From NCBI GenBank assembly GCA_949825065.1, contig OX463848.1, positions 41,124,766 to 41,188,765 on the forward strand: 64,000 bases of DNA, written 5' to 3'. The DNA comes from Odontocerum albicorne (lineage: Eukaryota > Arthropoda > Insecta > Trichoptera > Odontoceridae). The translations under genes were made by a program, and so were the position numbers. This document shows, piece after piece, positions 10,496 to 20,434 of this stretch. The notes beneath the pieces are model-generated. The model saw only the letters and a list, made by a program, of their open reading frames with translations. It had not been told where the DNA came from and searched no databases. Positions within the stretch are counted from its first letter, which is position 1. Every line of letters starts with the position of its first letter.

Positions 10496-11143
10496 GATCA
10501 CATGATCGACGTGAAAGAAAGGTTCAAGATTGGCGTTGGAGTGACGAAGGGATCCTCGACTACGAGGCCCGGCAAAGATCACATGATCGACGTGAAAGAA
10601 AGGTTCAAGATTGGCGTTGGAGTGACGAAGGGATCCTCGACTACGAGGCCCGGCAAAGATCACATGATCGAAGTGAAAGAAAGGTGCAAGATTGGCGTTG
10701 GAGTGGCGAAGGGGTCCTCGACTACGAGGTCCGGCAAAGATCACATGATCGACGTGAAAGAAAGGTGCAAGATTGGCGTTGGAGTGACGAAGGGGTCCTC
10801 GACTACGAGGCCCGGCAAAGATCACATGATCGACGTGAAAGAAAGGTTCAAGATTGGCGTTGGAGTGACGAAGGGATCCTCGACTACGAGGCCCGGCAAA
10901 GATCACATGATCGACGTGAAAGAAAGGTGCAAGATTGGCGTTGGAGTGACGAAGGGGTCCTCGACTACGAGGCCCGGCAAAGATCACATGATTGACGTGA
11001 AAGAAAGGTTCAAGATTGGCGTTGGAGTGACGAAGGGATCCTCGACTACGAGGCCCGGCAAAGATCACATGATCGACGTGAAAGAAAGGTTCAAGATTGG
11101 CGTTGGAGTGACGAAGGGATCCTCGACTACGAGGCCCGGCAAC
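10496..11143. repeat. 81-bp GC-rich tandem array, eight units
   Basis: Eight exact-register units start at 10496 and every 81 bp thereafter to 11063, each beginning GATCACATGATCGACGTG. Two linked variants alternate irregularly: type A (GGTTCAAG with GGATCC) and type B (GGTGCAAG with GGGTCC), order A A B B A B A A. Because 81 is a multiple of three, frames stay open on both strands. The plus frame 10409-11194 encodes 27-residue repeats with DHMIDVKERFKIGVGV; another plus frame repeats VQDWRWSDEG; the minus frame repeats LRHSNANLEPFFHVDHVI. In the VQDWRWSDEG frame the main variation is synonymous (GTT/GTG) or Ile/Val, but unit 7 has a stop in that frame. I cannot show that any frame is used. 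Just downstream is an antisense family A 3' end (ACACCGTTTTTCTGTCAGG). Confidence 0.85.
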
Positions 11144-11194
11144 GACGGCGACATACAAACCATCACACCGTTTTTCTGTCAGGCGAGGCAGTAA

Positions 11195-12040
11195 TATAAA
11201 AGACCATCTTAAGAAAACCAAATCCTATGATAATTTAATTTAAATTATTTTGTTTATTTTATTTTACAAGACCAGTTCGTAAGCTTGTATTATCCATAAA
11301 AAAAAAACAAATCAATGCAATAAAATAAAAACAAATTGTGTAGTTTGCCTCCACTGTATCCTTAAAAAGGTAATGTATTCCACAAATACCTCCTCTTACC
11401 CAAATCCCACCTTTCATCCCTCGTCTTATCCAGCGGTTGTGTTTCCCAAACTGTGTTCCCTGAGTATATCTTTAGAGATGACCTGAAGGGTTTACATTGA
11501 TAATAATAATCTTATTTTTTTAATATTTACTATAGTAAAAATCGCAAGCACCGGAGAGTGTCAACATAAACCTTTTATCTAAACTGAAAGAACGTGAGTC
11601 AACGTTTTTGTGTTTCGCTATTTAAAAGCTTATATCTCTTGTAAAGCTTCTTATGACATTAAAAGTATCTACATATGATATGTTCATTTTTACGATGCCA
11701 CACAACCCTTCGACACTTTCGTAGACAGACAAATCTCTTTAAATCCCTATATATTTTTTCAAGCCCGCCTACCCTTTTATACACAAATATTATATTTTTT
11801 ATATTTTACTCGCCTTCATCCCTCCTTCATTAGTTATTTCGCCTAGATATAATATATATTTTCCGTGTGTGATAATTCATAAATCTATGTATATTAGTAT
11901 ATAATATTATTTATATTTATATCATCACTTATATAAGTATTAAACGTTTTTATTATTTCACGACTCATAACAATCTCATAACTTCTTTCCTTCTCCGATT
12001 CCCATCAAACTCCTACCCATATCTCAACCTAAATATCTTA
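11195..12040. other. No gene recognised
   Basis: AT-rich, rising to long A/T runs at 11800-11960; nothing supported. Confidence 0.4.
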
Positions 12041-12043
12041 ACT

Positions 12044-12274
12044 GTTAGAAATTATCCGATGAAAGAGTGATGAGTCCTGCCACTGGACCGAGACTCCAAA
12101 CAGATATTCACTATTTATTTTGATACAACACAACATATTAAAAATCGCAATGCAGGCGTATTGAATATCATGGCCGGGAGACAACAGTGTAGTCAGTCTC
12201 GTTGATCGAAACTTCAGGCTAAGAACCAATGGAGTTGACAAGTAACTCAAAGTTTGTAATCGTACGTGTTGGAC
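12044..12274 (-). mobile_element. LTR-like repeat, family T, copy 1
   Basis: Minus-strand reading starts TGTCCAACACGTACGATTAC and ends GATAATTTCTAACA, i.e. TG...CA ends, with an internal AATAAA. A diverged relative lies at about 34735-35015 on the same strand and shares CGACACGTACGAT, the GTGAGCTACATGCC region and ACTCCAGTGGTCC. No clear target duplication is seen, so the LTR interpretation is an inference. Confidence 0.45.
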
Positions 12275-12339
12275 ATACTAACCCAAAGGCTCGATTACTG
12301 AGGCTGAAGACAAATGCATCTACAAGCCACGCTATTCAA

Positions 12340-12565
12340 TATATCCAAATCACTAATTCGTATATGTTATCTTTGTGGCATATTTGGAATAACCCCTGAC
12401 GTCCAGCCCAGGGGTTACGGGTTCAATTCTCGTTGGACCAATTTTTTTTTAATGGTTCTAATCTGGGTTTCACTCAAGGTATCTTCAACCACTTTCTGGT
12501 TGGTTGAAAGAGATTGCCAAATGAGAAAAACCCGTTAGTTTGTATTGTATACAACGAAATAGTTA
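12340..12565 (+). mobile_element. tRNA-derived SINE, partial head
   Basis: Plus-strand copy with box B-like GGGTTCAATTCTCGTTGG (from about 12419), then GTTTCACTCAAGG, TTCTGGTTGGTTGAAAGAGA, TTGCCAAATGAG and the terminal GTATTGTATACAACG. Box A is weak. Confidence 0.6.
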
Positions 12566-12714
12566 TATAATAATATTCTAAAATACATTTATTGTTATAT
12601 TACTCAGCATTAAACTAAATTGGTAAGGAAGAATTTTTTTTATTAAATTATAAAATAAAAAAAATAAAAAAAATATGTTTATAATTGGTAATTTATTTTT
12701 GGTGATTTTCTTAT

Positions 12715-12915
12715 CAGTGATAAACTCCATGGCTTATTTGGTAGGACGTCCGTTTTCCAGCCCGTAGGTTTCAGCTTCGATTTAAGATGGAAACTAATTT
12801 ATTTGAAAAATAATTTTTATCTGGTTTTCCCTTAAGGCCTCTTTGACATATTTTTAATTGGTTCCACGAGATTGCCACATGCCAATAAGCCAGTTAGGTT
12901 TGATAAAATACATTT
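12715..12915 (+). mobile_element. tRNA-derived SINE
   Basis: Plus-strand copy: CCATGGCTTATTTGGTAGGA (box A-like), a decayed box B (TTTCAGCTTCGATTT), CTTAAGGCCTCTTTGACATA, then GAGATTGCCACATGCCAATA. Diverged. Confidence 0.6.
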
Positions 12916-13169
12916 GGTTTATCGATCAGCATTGAAAAATTTTAATTCAATTTTATTTCAACAATAAAATGGGCTTTTTGATGCAAAAAAATAAAAAAAC
13001 AAACAAAATATAAAATTTTGCTTTGACATTTCAATATTGTTATACAATAAAAAATAGTTTAAGACGAACAACACAATTAATCAAACCTATACAGTTCCAT
13101 CAATTCATCCCGGTAAGAACGATTTTTTCACATTACTACTAAAATTAGCCCCGTGAAAATCTATTTTTT

Positions 13170-13560
13170 TTGTTTTTTTATTTATTTTCTCATTAAGACA
13201 TTAAAAATAAAGAAAAATTACATAGAATAAAATAAAATTATATAAAATAATGTATATGCATACATATATACACACAAACATATGATACACATATATTCAG
13301 TCACTTAAGTACGTTGATGAGTGCTTTCTAACGCGCTCAATCTTAGAAGAAAATTTCCTTTTGCTTTTGGTAATGTGATATGAAATATGTCCGAAGCAGT
13401 CCCGTTCAAAAGAGTTAAGGCCCTTCCAACAAGCATAGCGGCTAGAAGACCCGTTCTTGCGTATGTTATTGAAAACAGTTCTTGCATCTATATGATGCCC
13501 TTTCTGTGATTTTTTGATGTGGAAGAGTTGCATTAATAATGAATTGCTGCCACTTAACTT
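13170..13560 (-). mobile_element. LINE 3'-end fragment, copy 1
   Basis: Minus-strand sequence with a short C-terminal-like peptide (FHITLPKAKGNFLLRLSALE) and downstream AT-rich tail. Its part at 13290-13390 is closely similar to the fragment at 35959-36227 (shared TTCAGTCACTTAAGTA, GATGAGTGCTTTCTAACGCG). The lineage is not determined because no RT motif is present. Confidence 0.5.
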
Positions 13561-14270
13561 TAGAACAAAACATTTTATCGGGTGGGCCTACAATGAACGT
13601 TTATCATGACAAACTGAGTTTATTTTTGACTATTGAAATACAAACTGACAATCCTAAATAATATAGCAAAGTAGTTATTCCCTATCTAATCTGACAAGGG
13701 TGTAATGCTGTAAATTGAGAAGGAAAATATTTAACCATTGAATTTCTAAATCAAGAAAACTTCAATAAGCGTGTTTTTTTATTATACTCTTGGTCATATA
13801 CCATTGTTAAACCAAGTTTTAAGGGTACCTTTTTTAATCAAATAAAAAGTTGACAACTACTTTTGCGTAGAATCACCCTCCCTTACAGGTTACCTTATAA
13901 ATCCCGCATTTATCCCTGAATTCATATTTCTCGAAAAATTTTAATTTACATTAAAATTTAATTTCACTTTCATGCCTCTCTCTAATGGCGAGAAAAATAT
14001 GCTGGGAGATTTTTTTTATATATTTTTCGATCATATTTTTAGTAGATTTTCACATCATCTTTATGTAAATCAAAACTATTTTTCTTTTTTATTATAAAAT
14101 ATATCAAGTAGCAGGGGTTGAGAAAACACTTTACATAATGACATTTTTAAGAAAAAATGTAGATTATTTTAAATCTACACGGAATTTTTTTACCTAGGCA
14201 TAACACAATATCCTTTACGGTTCACTCGGATCGACTTTGAAATGAAATTTCTAGCTCGATCGATACGCTT
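13561..14270. other. No gene recognised
   Basis: AT-rich interval without supported features. Confidence 0.4.
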
Positions 14271-14600
14271 CATCCTTTTTTATTCATTTAAATAAATAAG
14301 GATGAAACATATCAATCTCTCTCTCAGCAATCTCTTCCAACCAACCAGACAAAAGTAAATGAAACAATTTACGTGCCCGCATAAATCATTAAAATGTCTA
14401 TTCATCCCCACGAAATCCATAAACACATACGTGAGCATATGCCCACGAACCCAACAAAGAAGGACAATCACCCGAACATTATTTTTCATATAAAGTGAGA
14501 TATCATCAATCAAAAGGAAAAGGAGGGATGGTGGAGAGGAAAGAAAAAGAAAAATCAGGAATGAAACAAATTATTTTTTATTCGCTAGAAATTAAGAGTT
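14271..14600 (-). mobile_element. LINE 3' end (family C), copy 1
   Basis: The minus strand matches 22090-22440 along its length. The shared features are a frame of about 65 codons after the ORF2 stop (MI-D/N-DIS...YMKNNVR...VRGHM...TYVFMDFVGM...CFIYFCLV) and TTTTGTCTGGTTGGTTGGAA then GAGATTGC at the 3' end. Immediately upstream, the ORF2 C-terminus has been turned into a 48-bp tandem array (14599-14940). The element is 5' truncated at that array. Confidence 0.65.
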
Positions 14601-14940
14601 TTTTAGTCGCTTCTTATGCATGTCAATGACGGAGCGATCCTTCTCAGTTTTTAGTCGTTTCTTATGCATGTCAATGACGGAGCGATCTTTCTCAGTTTTT
14701 AGTCACTTCTTATGCATGTTAATGACGGAGCGATCCTTCTCAGTTTTTAGTCGCTTCTTATGCATGTCAATGACGGAGCGATCCTTCTCCGTTTTTAGTC
14801 GCTTCTTACGCATGTCAATGACGGAGCGATCCTTCTCAGTTTTTAGTCACTTCTTATGCATGTCAATGACGGAGCGATCCTTCTCAGTTTTTAGTCGCTT
14901 CTTATGCATGTCAATGGCGTAGCAATCCTTCTCAGTTTTT
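14599..14940 (-). repeat. 48-bp minisatellite amplified from a LINE ORF2 C-terminus
   Basis: About seven units of 48 bp containing TTTTTAGTCGCTTCTTATGC and ATGTCAATGACGGAGCGATC. Read on the minus strand, the unit (TCGCTCCGTCATTGACATGC then ATAAGAAGCGACTAAAAACT) is collinear with the segment encoding RLAPFLACFTKRLKKLL in the homologous LINE at 22420-22490. The array thus arose by amplifying that coding segment in place. Both strands are open through the array because the unit is 16 codons long. Confidence 0.75.
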
Positions 14941-15578
14941 AAGGAAAAACTAAAGAAGTATTATTATTCATTTCAAATTTGTTGCTGAAAGCAGCGCTGA
15001 AAGGTCCAACAAATTGAATGACCAGGCACAGCTTCATGTGGACTACTAAGTTTCTATAACAACCATCTACTTTTACTATGATGAACGAATAGAAATGAAC
15101 ATCGAGCTCAAGCGGGTGGATTTTGTCTGTAGAAAAATAGCCACCTGGCTCTGAACAATCCTGAAAAACATGGAGATTGTTTAACGGGTTCGATCAAGCA
15201 ATTGAGAAAAGCAAAGACAACATGGGGAATGTTACATAATGAATCAACTCTCTGATATTCCTAAGCGAAGCAGTCATTATGACACTTGTTGTAGTACTTG
15301 AAGAGTTCGGTGTCTTGCACCGAAAAGAACTTGATTTGTAGTGTGCCTGGTGTTATCCAGATGGTAAAATTCTGGGCAGACGTAGTATAGTACCTTTGAC
15401 AAGAAAAAAGGAGAAGTTGTCGCAGTGTTTACCTCCTGCAGCATATTTTATAGTTGATGGCTTTTGGGTCTGTCTTTTCTTAGTGCGGTGCTCTGTCTTC
15501 CAAGAATCAGTCCGTTGACCAATATCGGCTGTACTCGCTTTCTGGTGGATTAATCAAGCTAGACAGACAGAGTTTCGT
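14941..15578. other. No gene recognised
   Basis: Somewhat less AT-rich than average, but no recognisable protein motif or splice pair; possibly an old, unidentified repeat. Confidence 0.4.
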
Positions 15579-15579
15579 T

Positions 15580-16563
15580 TTAGTCTGACTATAACGCGAG
15601 GTTTTTATTCGAAAAGGCGACACGTAAATAGGGGGGTCAACTTATATTCGAGTCACAACATAGTGGGTTACAATTTATTCACTACTCGCGATTAGCGAAA
15701 TGGCTATGGGGCGGTCGCCCACTCGGAACACTGTGGGCGTTCATACACACGGTCACAAATGAAGTGACCTTTGCATTCCTCGACAAATCTAAATAAACAA
15801 GTCCGAAGTTCACACGTCGGCCATTCAACCCATAGCCCGGAGCGGACCGCATTCCATACTAGAGCGAGAACGCACCACGCTGTCTCGCCAGTCCGTAAAT
15901 AAATTGTCACCTACATACGACATTAATCGTTTTGCTAATGCAGAAAAGAGACGAAGGATATCTTGCTCGCATTCCCGCACACACGCGGAAATAGTATAAA
16001 TACCTACGTTTACTAATAAAAACTCTTCTTCCGCATTGCGATCCAAAACGTGTTTTATTTATCAACAAATCATCATCATCTCTTCACTTAAGGACTAGCT
16101 CCTAAAGCTACATTGTAATGAGATCGTTCAAAAGGCGCCGTTGTTTACACATAGCCTGTGCGTAGTAATTTCTGACAGTTTTTGAGGTGTTTTTTTTTAA
16201 CTGTGCATCGTTTTGCATCTTTGCTACCAAAAAAAGATTATGACTGACCATATTGAAAGACGAGGAGCTCAAAAAAATTAAGTTAATCAAGGAATACGTA
16301 GAAGCTATGATTCCAATTTTAAGGTTATGGTGGTGCGTGCTGCAGACACAACCAACAACTGTGCGGCTGCCAGACAATTCGGTATCACTGCAAATAATGT
16401 TAACTGTACTTTGTTTCAATAAATATTTTTCGTTAAACATTTTGCATTTTATTTTTCATAATATTAAATGATGAGGGAAGTGTTTTTTTCTCCAAAAATC
16501 AGATAAAAAAAATGGGGTTCACCTTATAATCAGGGTCGCCCTATAGTCAGGCCAATACGATAA
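15580..16563 (-). mobile_element. Tigger/pogo-like DNA transposon remnant broken by a solo LTR
   Basis: One end (15580-15650) reads TTAGTCTGACTATAACGCGA then GGTTTTTATTCGAAAAGGCG. The other (16515-16563) is TTATAATCAGGGTCGCCCTA then TAGTCAGGCCAATACGATAA. Both match the ends of the small MITE at 33940-34127. Internal sequence at about 16313-16405 encodes KVMVVRAADTTNNCAAARQF then GITANNV on the plus strand, resembling the N-terminal HTH of Tigger/pogo transposases (FKL...A...AARKF-x-x...NVRRW). The catalytic domain is missing, and a family L solo LTR sits at 15697-16067. Confidence 0.6.
15697..16067 (-). mobile_element. Solo-LTR-like repeat, family L, copy 2
   Basis: Minus-strand reading starts TGTTGATAAATAAAACACG, contains GTCGTATGTAGGTGACAATT, GGCGAGACAGCGTGGTGCG, GATTTGTCGAGGAATGCAAA, and ends near GGGCGACCGCCCCA. 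The longest copy of this family in the window, inserted within a Tigger-like remnant. Confidence 0.6.
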
Positions 16564-16564
16564 T

Positions 16565-16745
16565 TGTGTTGTATTGAATTACAGTTTTTTGTTTATATTG
16601 CGGGTCTGTGGTAATTTCTTCAAATCAACCAGAAAGGTATGAACTGAAAATCAGAATAGAATCATTTTCAAAATGGGTGCTAGCGGGAATCGAATATGCA
16701 ACTTCAAAGTTATAAGGCATTTTACCAACTAGATAACGAAGGCCG
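16565..16745 (-). mobile_element. tRNA-derived SINE
   Basis: Minus-strand copy: tRNA-like head (TTATCTAGTTGGTAAAATGC, then ATTCGATTCCCGCTAGC), body, and a 3' end with TTCTGGTTGATTTGAAGAAA. Diverged but complete. Confidence 0.65.
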
Positions 16746-17284
16746 CTATTTAAAAAAAAAGTATTGTTAGAGCTCGTTATACTGTATTTGACAACAGATC
16801 ACCATTTTCGTTATTTCTCCTATTTTTTGACGCATTGGCTCCTGCATATTTGCATAGCATCAATCAAATCACTCATGATTCTCTTGGATAAAGTTCGTTC
16901 TCTGAAGTAGAAAGAAAAAAATTACTTGACAAGTGTATAGATCTCTCGGAATGATGCCATTTGGAGACCAGCTGCTTTGACCTACTTGGAGATCCCTGAA
17001 TCGATTCTGTTTATGTGTGACTAGATGCAAAGTGAACATGTACAGATGGAGAATGTGATTGTAGGGCTTTATATGATTTACCATACTTGCTGGGTTGTTC
17101 GACCATCAAATCTTCATACTCGTGGAAGGGCCTGATTAATACGAATGCTAAGGCACTGGAGTCTCTGTTACGTGTCGTGGTTCTTTTATGTGTCAACATC
17201 ATTTCCCATTTGTCATTTTACTTTTATAAAATTTGGACTCCTTTGAGGCTTTTCTTTTTTTCCGTTCTTGCTTACAGTTAGTAG
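16746..17284 (-). other. Unassigned, weakly coding-like
   Basis: Minus-strand open stretches (for example 17011-17202, containing RPFHEYEDLMVEQPSKYGKS) suggest a decayed retroelement gene, but I do not recognise a family motif. Confidence 0.3.
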
Positions 17285-17880
17285 TAACCTGAGGTGGTAT
17301 ATGTGGGTTTATTTTTTATTTTGTTTTCTGCCATACATTTTGTTTTATTTTATAAATCTAGATATACGGGGGTGTGGGCTGAAAGCCCCCCGATGCTCTT
17401 GCAGTCGGGCTCGCCCTACATAAGTGGGGTGTATCTCGGCCGGGGGTATGTTTGTGGGATGATCCCGGACCTTTTAATGTCTTCCCTCTTAAATGTATTT
17501 TCTGCAGTTTATTTTGAGATGCGATACTTGACAGGAATTTACTATATAACATACATATATAGTATGTACACATTGTGGTGCTGTTAAGGAACCTTTATTT
17601 GTTTGTTTGAATTAATCTGAGGCGGTATTTGTGGATTTGTTTATTTTTCTGCAATCTATTTATTTTCTGTGCATTTTTTTCTCTTCTTCTTATTATACAT
17701 GCGCAAGGGTGTGGCTGGGCTCGCTCTATATTGGTGGAGTGTATCTTGGCCGGGGGGATGTTATTAGATGAGCCCAGACCTTTTGATAGCTTCTGTCTTT
17801 AATGTATTCTCTGCAATTTATGTGTTCTTGAAGTAAATTTAAATGTATTATGTACATACTATGTTGCTATCAATAAACCT
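17285..17880 (+). repeat. Diverged tandem duplication of a ~300-bp unit
   Basis: 17285-17590 and 17600-17880 share GAGG-T/C-GGTAT-ATGTGG, GGTGTGGGCTG or GGTGTGGCTGG, CTCGCCCTACAT / CTCGCTCTATAT, GTGTATCT-GGCCGGGGG and a TCCCGGACCTTTT / GCCCAGACCTTTT end. The second unit ends TCAATAAACC, a polyadenylation-like signal, so this may be a duplicated retroelement 3' UTR. Confidence 0.6.
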
Positions 17881-18379
17881 ATATTTATTTATACCACGTG
17901 TCAACTGGAAACAAGTGGCACAATTAACGATCGATGGTCCGGATACGGAAATAATTAATCCAAAGCATTGAAATTTTTAATAAGTACAAAACTGTATATT
18001 ATTAATTTACCCTCAAAACATTTTGAATATTAAAGCAGAAAAAAAAATGAGCTCAGAATTCCTAAATATTGTTTTCGTTAGAATCGTTTTAAAAACAATT
18101 AAAATTTAGCAATTTAAATTCGTTCAGTTTTCATCTTATCCTCTTTTTATTATATTGCTCGAAGTAATTTATTCACTTTAATAGTTTGTTGAAGAGTTAG
18201 CCACAAATGAAAATATTATAACCATTTTTTATTCAAACTCTTAAGAAGTTTTATTTTATATTTTCTGTATAACTTTGACTAAGCTTTCAGAGCAAAAATA
18301 TGCCAAAGAATCGGTTTTAACTATTTTGAATTGTAAAAATAAAATCGTACATAAATTGTGAGAAGTGAAACGTAAATTG
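17881..18379. other. No gene recognised
   Basis: AT-rich interval up to the mariner element; nothing supported. Confidence 0.4.
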
Positions 18380-18381
18380 TA

Positions 18382-19287
18382 CGAGGGTCATCCAGAAACT
18401 AAGGTTACAAGGGCTCCTGAGACCTGGGGATTTTTTTTTGTTTCAAAGTTGGCGCACTTGGCGTGTAGGGTGGATTCTAAGGGTCAGTTTTTTTGGCCCC
18501 GCGTGTTTGTCGGCCATTTTGTTCAGTCACAGTAAATTCTTCCGATGGAGAGGTCGTCGCGGGGTCTCGTCCGTGCGAGACCCGTGCGGTCATCCGTTTT
18601 TTGACTTTGCAGAACAATACCGCCGCGAATATCCATCGGAAGCTCGTGAAAGTTTATGGTAGTGATGTGATGAGTTAACAACATGTCACGAAGAGGGTTA
18701 GGTTGTTCAGAGAAGGCCGTATTAATACTCACGACGAGGCCAGGCAGTGATTTCTGACGAATTTGTGCAAAAAATTGGAGAACAAGTGCGAAATGACGGC
18801 CGTGTGACGCATGATGACCTTCACGAAGAATTTCCTGATATTTCTCAAAGTCTCCTTGGTAATATTGTGTCGGAAAAACTTGGTTACAAGGTGTGCAAGA
18901 TGAGTGCCCAGAATGCTCACACCGGAGCACCGTCAAAATCGCATGACCGCCGCGCGAGAATTTTTGGATCGTTTTGCACAGGAGGGAGACCTATCGTATC
19001 GTAACGTGAGATGTGGGTGTATCACTACACTCCAACAATTTTCCAACGATCAGGAGCTCGAGGAAGCTGTGAAGAAGTGGCTGAAAGAGCTGGCGGTGGA
19101 GGTCTATAACACTGGCAAACAAAAGCTGGTGCCCCGACTACAGAAATGTCTCGATCTCAACGGCAATTACGTTGAAAAATTGTTTGATATATATTTGAAG
19201 TATCCTGTGAATTTCAATTAAATACAAGCATTTTTCGATCCTAACCTTACTTTCTGATCTGTAACCTTACTTTCTGAATGACCCTCG
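18382..19287 (+). pseudogene. Mariner transposon, internally deleted and frameshifted
   Basis: 906 bp bounded by 28-bp terminal inverted repeats (CGAGGGTCATCCAGAAACTA then AGGTTACA; two mismatches) and by TA at 18380-18381 and 19288-19289. Transposase parts appear in order in shifting frames: AVIRFLTLQNNTAANIHRKL near 18590-18650, then a stop, VTKRVRLFREGR, then VISDEFVQKIGEQVR with THDDLHEEFPDIS, then MLTPEHRQNRMTAAREFLDR. There is then a jump to the C-terminal LVPRLQKCLDLNGNYVEK. The region between EFLDRFAQEGDLS and the C-terminus, which should carry the three catalytic aspartates, is deleted. The inverted repeats are intact, so it could only have moved in trans. Confidence 0.85.
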
Positions 19288-19379
19288 TATTTACATTTAT
19301 CGTGAATAAATTGAAACACATGACATGTATGGCAGCTGATCAAATGTTCACCATCCCTAGAGTTAAATCATCGTTTGTC

Positions 19380-19935
19380 CAAAGGCAATATGCCTATTTG
19401 GCTCCCATGACATACAATGGTGTGCCGAATTCAATAAAGGCAAAATGAGGAAAACAATTTAGGCAGTCGATTGGAGCGCGGTTGTTATTGCGACCGAAGT
19501 TTGAATACTTGGGCTTGCAAGAGGAATGACTTGTAGCAAAGGTTTGTGTGGGCTCTTGAGTGTGCTGTTTTTTTATGATTATGTGCGGTATATTGTGGGA
19601 CGAACGTTTTAGTCTGTGTGGAATGATGAAGTGTGAGGGGTTTGATTCGCGTGATGTATACATATGTAATTGAATGTCACTAAATGTCAGGTTGATGAGA
19701 ATGTGCAACGAGGTTTTGCATAATCGAAAATCGGAAAGATGTATCTATTTATTTTTTCGTGCTATATATCCTCAGTGAGATAGAGGCAAAAGCCTAGTTT
19801 ACTGGGAACACGACAGATGAAAGGCCACCAACCCAGATCTTTTAAAATTGTGTGTCCAAATTAAATTACATGTTGTCCTTTTGCTAATTATGTATATTTC
19901 TTGTCATGTGTAAAATAAATAAAAAAAAATAAAAA
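19380..19935 (+). mobile_element. Retrotransposon 3' end (family D), copy 1
   Basis: Matches 31605-31945 (minus) and partly 33060-33185 (plus). The 3' end reads TTATGTATATTTCTTGTCATGTG then TAAAATAAATAAAAAAAAAT. Upstream shared landmarks are TTTGATTCGCGTGATGTATA, CAGTGAGATAGAGGCAAAAG and CCTAGTTTACTGGGAACACG. The A/T-rich tail indicates a non-LTR element or SINE; no protein motif is recognised. Confidence 0.55.
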
Positions 19936-20077
19936 TATTTGATGAATTTAATGATCGTGTAAAACAAAATTAATCGATTCTAAATTAATTCAAATGTTCC
20001 GTTTTAACTTTGAGGAACCCCATATTCGAATAACATACAATTAATAACTTTATTATTTCACTAATTACATTAATTAC

Positions 20078-20205
20078 TGCTACACATGTTTCTATCTCCT
20101 ATCCTGAGGTTCTTTTCAGGCAAACTAATGATCATTAATCCGCCTGAAGAGAGCTTCGTCTAGGAGGTAGAAACACGCGTGACAGGGATTAATGTTATTA
20201 GTGGA
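20078..20205. mobile_element. Penelope-like element termini (family P2) in inverted arrangement
   Basis: CACTAATTACATTAAT...GCTACACATGTTTCTATCTC...TTTTCAGGC (20078-20121) is inverted as GCCTGAAGAGAGC...GGAGGTAGAAACACGCGTG...ATTAATGTTATTAGTG (20142-20201). Two copies of the same terminal sequence thus face each other. Inverted and tandem partial terminal repeats are characteristic of Penelope-like elements. The repeat also occurs singly at 61545-61650. No RT or endonuclease is adjacent. Confidence 0.6.
20134..20193 (+). ncRNA. Hammerhead-ribozyme-like motif (copy 1)
   Basis: Helix I: ATTAATCC (20134-20141) pairs perfectly with GGATTAAT (20186-20193). The core CTGAAGA is at 20144-20150 and GAAA at 20170-20173. 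A short helix II can form between (CTTC with GAGG), and a very short helix III follows (CACGCG). The base at the expected cleavage position aligns as G, which should prevent cleavage. Hammerheads in Penelope-like termini are known; this is a degenerate copy by inspection. Confidence 0.5.
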
Positions 20206-20264
20206 ATATCCATAAAATATATATTATTTATAGCAAAGATGATAAACATCACGTGTAGGCAGAG

Positions 20265-20430
20265 TGGAGAGAACGCCATACTTTCTACACCTTCTCGTAC
20301 AACTTCAACGATATCTCTGACTTGAGATTTCCTTCTTTCAAGATATCATTCAATTGATCGAACCACACTTTTCTTCGTCTTCCATTACCAAACCTTTCAC
20401 AGACATTTGCACCATACGAGTATACTTATT
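20265..20430 (-). mobile_element. Family A retrotransposon 3' fragment
   Basis: Antisense 3' end: AGGCAGAGTGGAGAGAAC, TCGTACAACTTCAACGATAT, TTTCTTCGTCTTCCATTACC (the GRPRK-like coding segment). Confidence 0.55.
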
Positions 20431-20434
20431 TTCA

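Noticed and set aside
10409..11221. Frames of 261 (plus) and 250 (minus) codons across the 81-bp array as genes
   Set aside because: The unit is a multiple of three, so open frames persist by repetition in several frames at once; no start context, homology or selection evidence.
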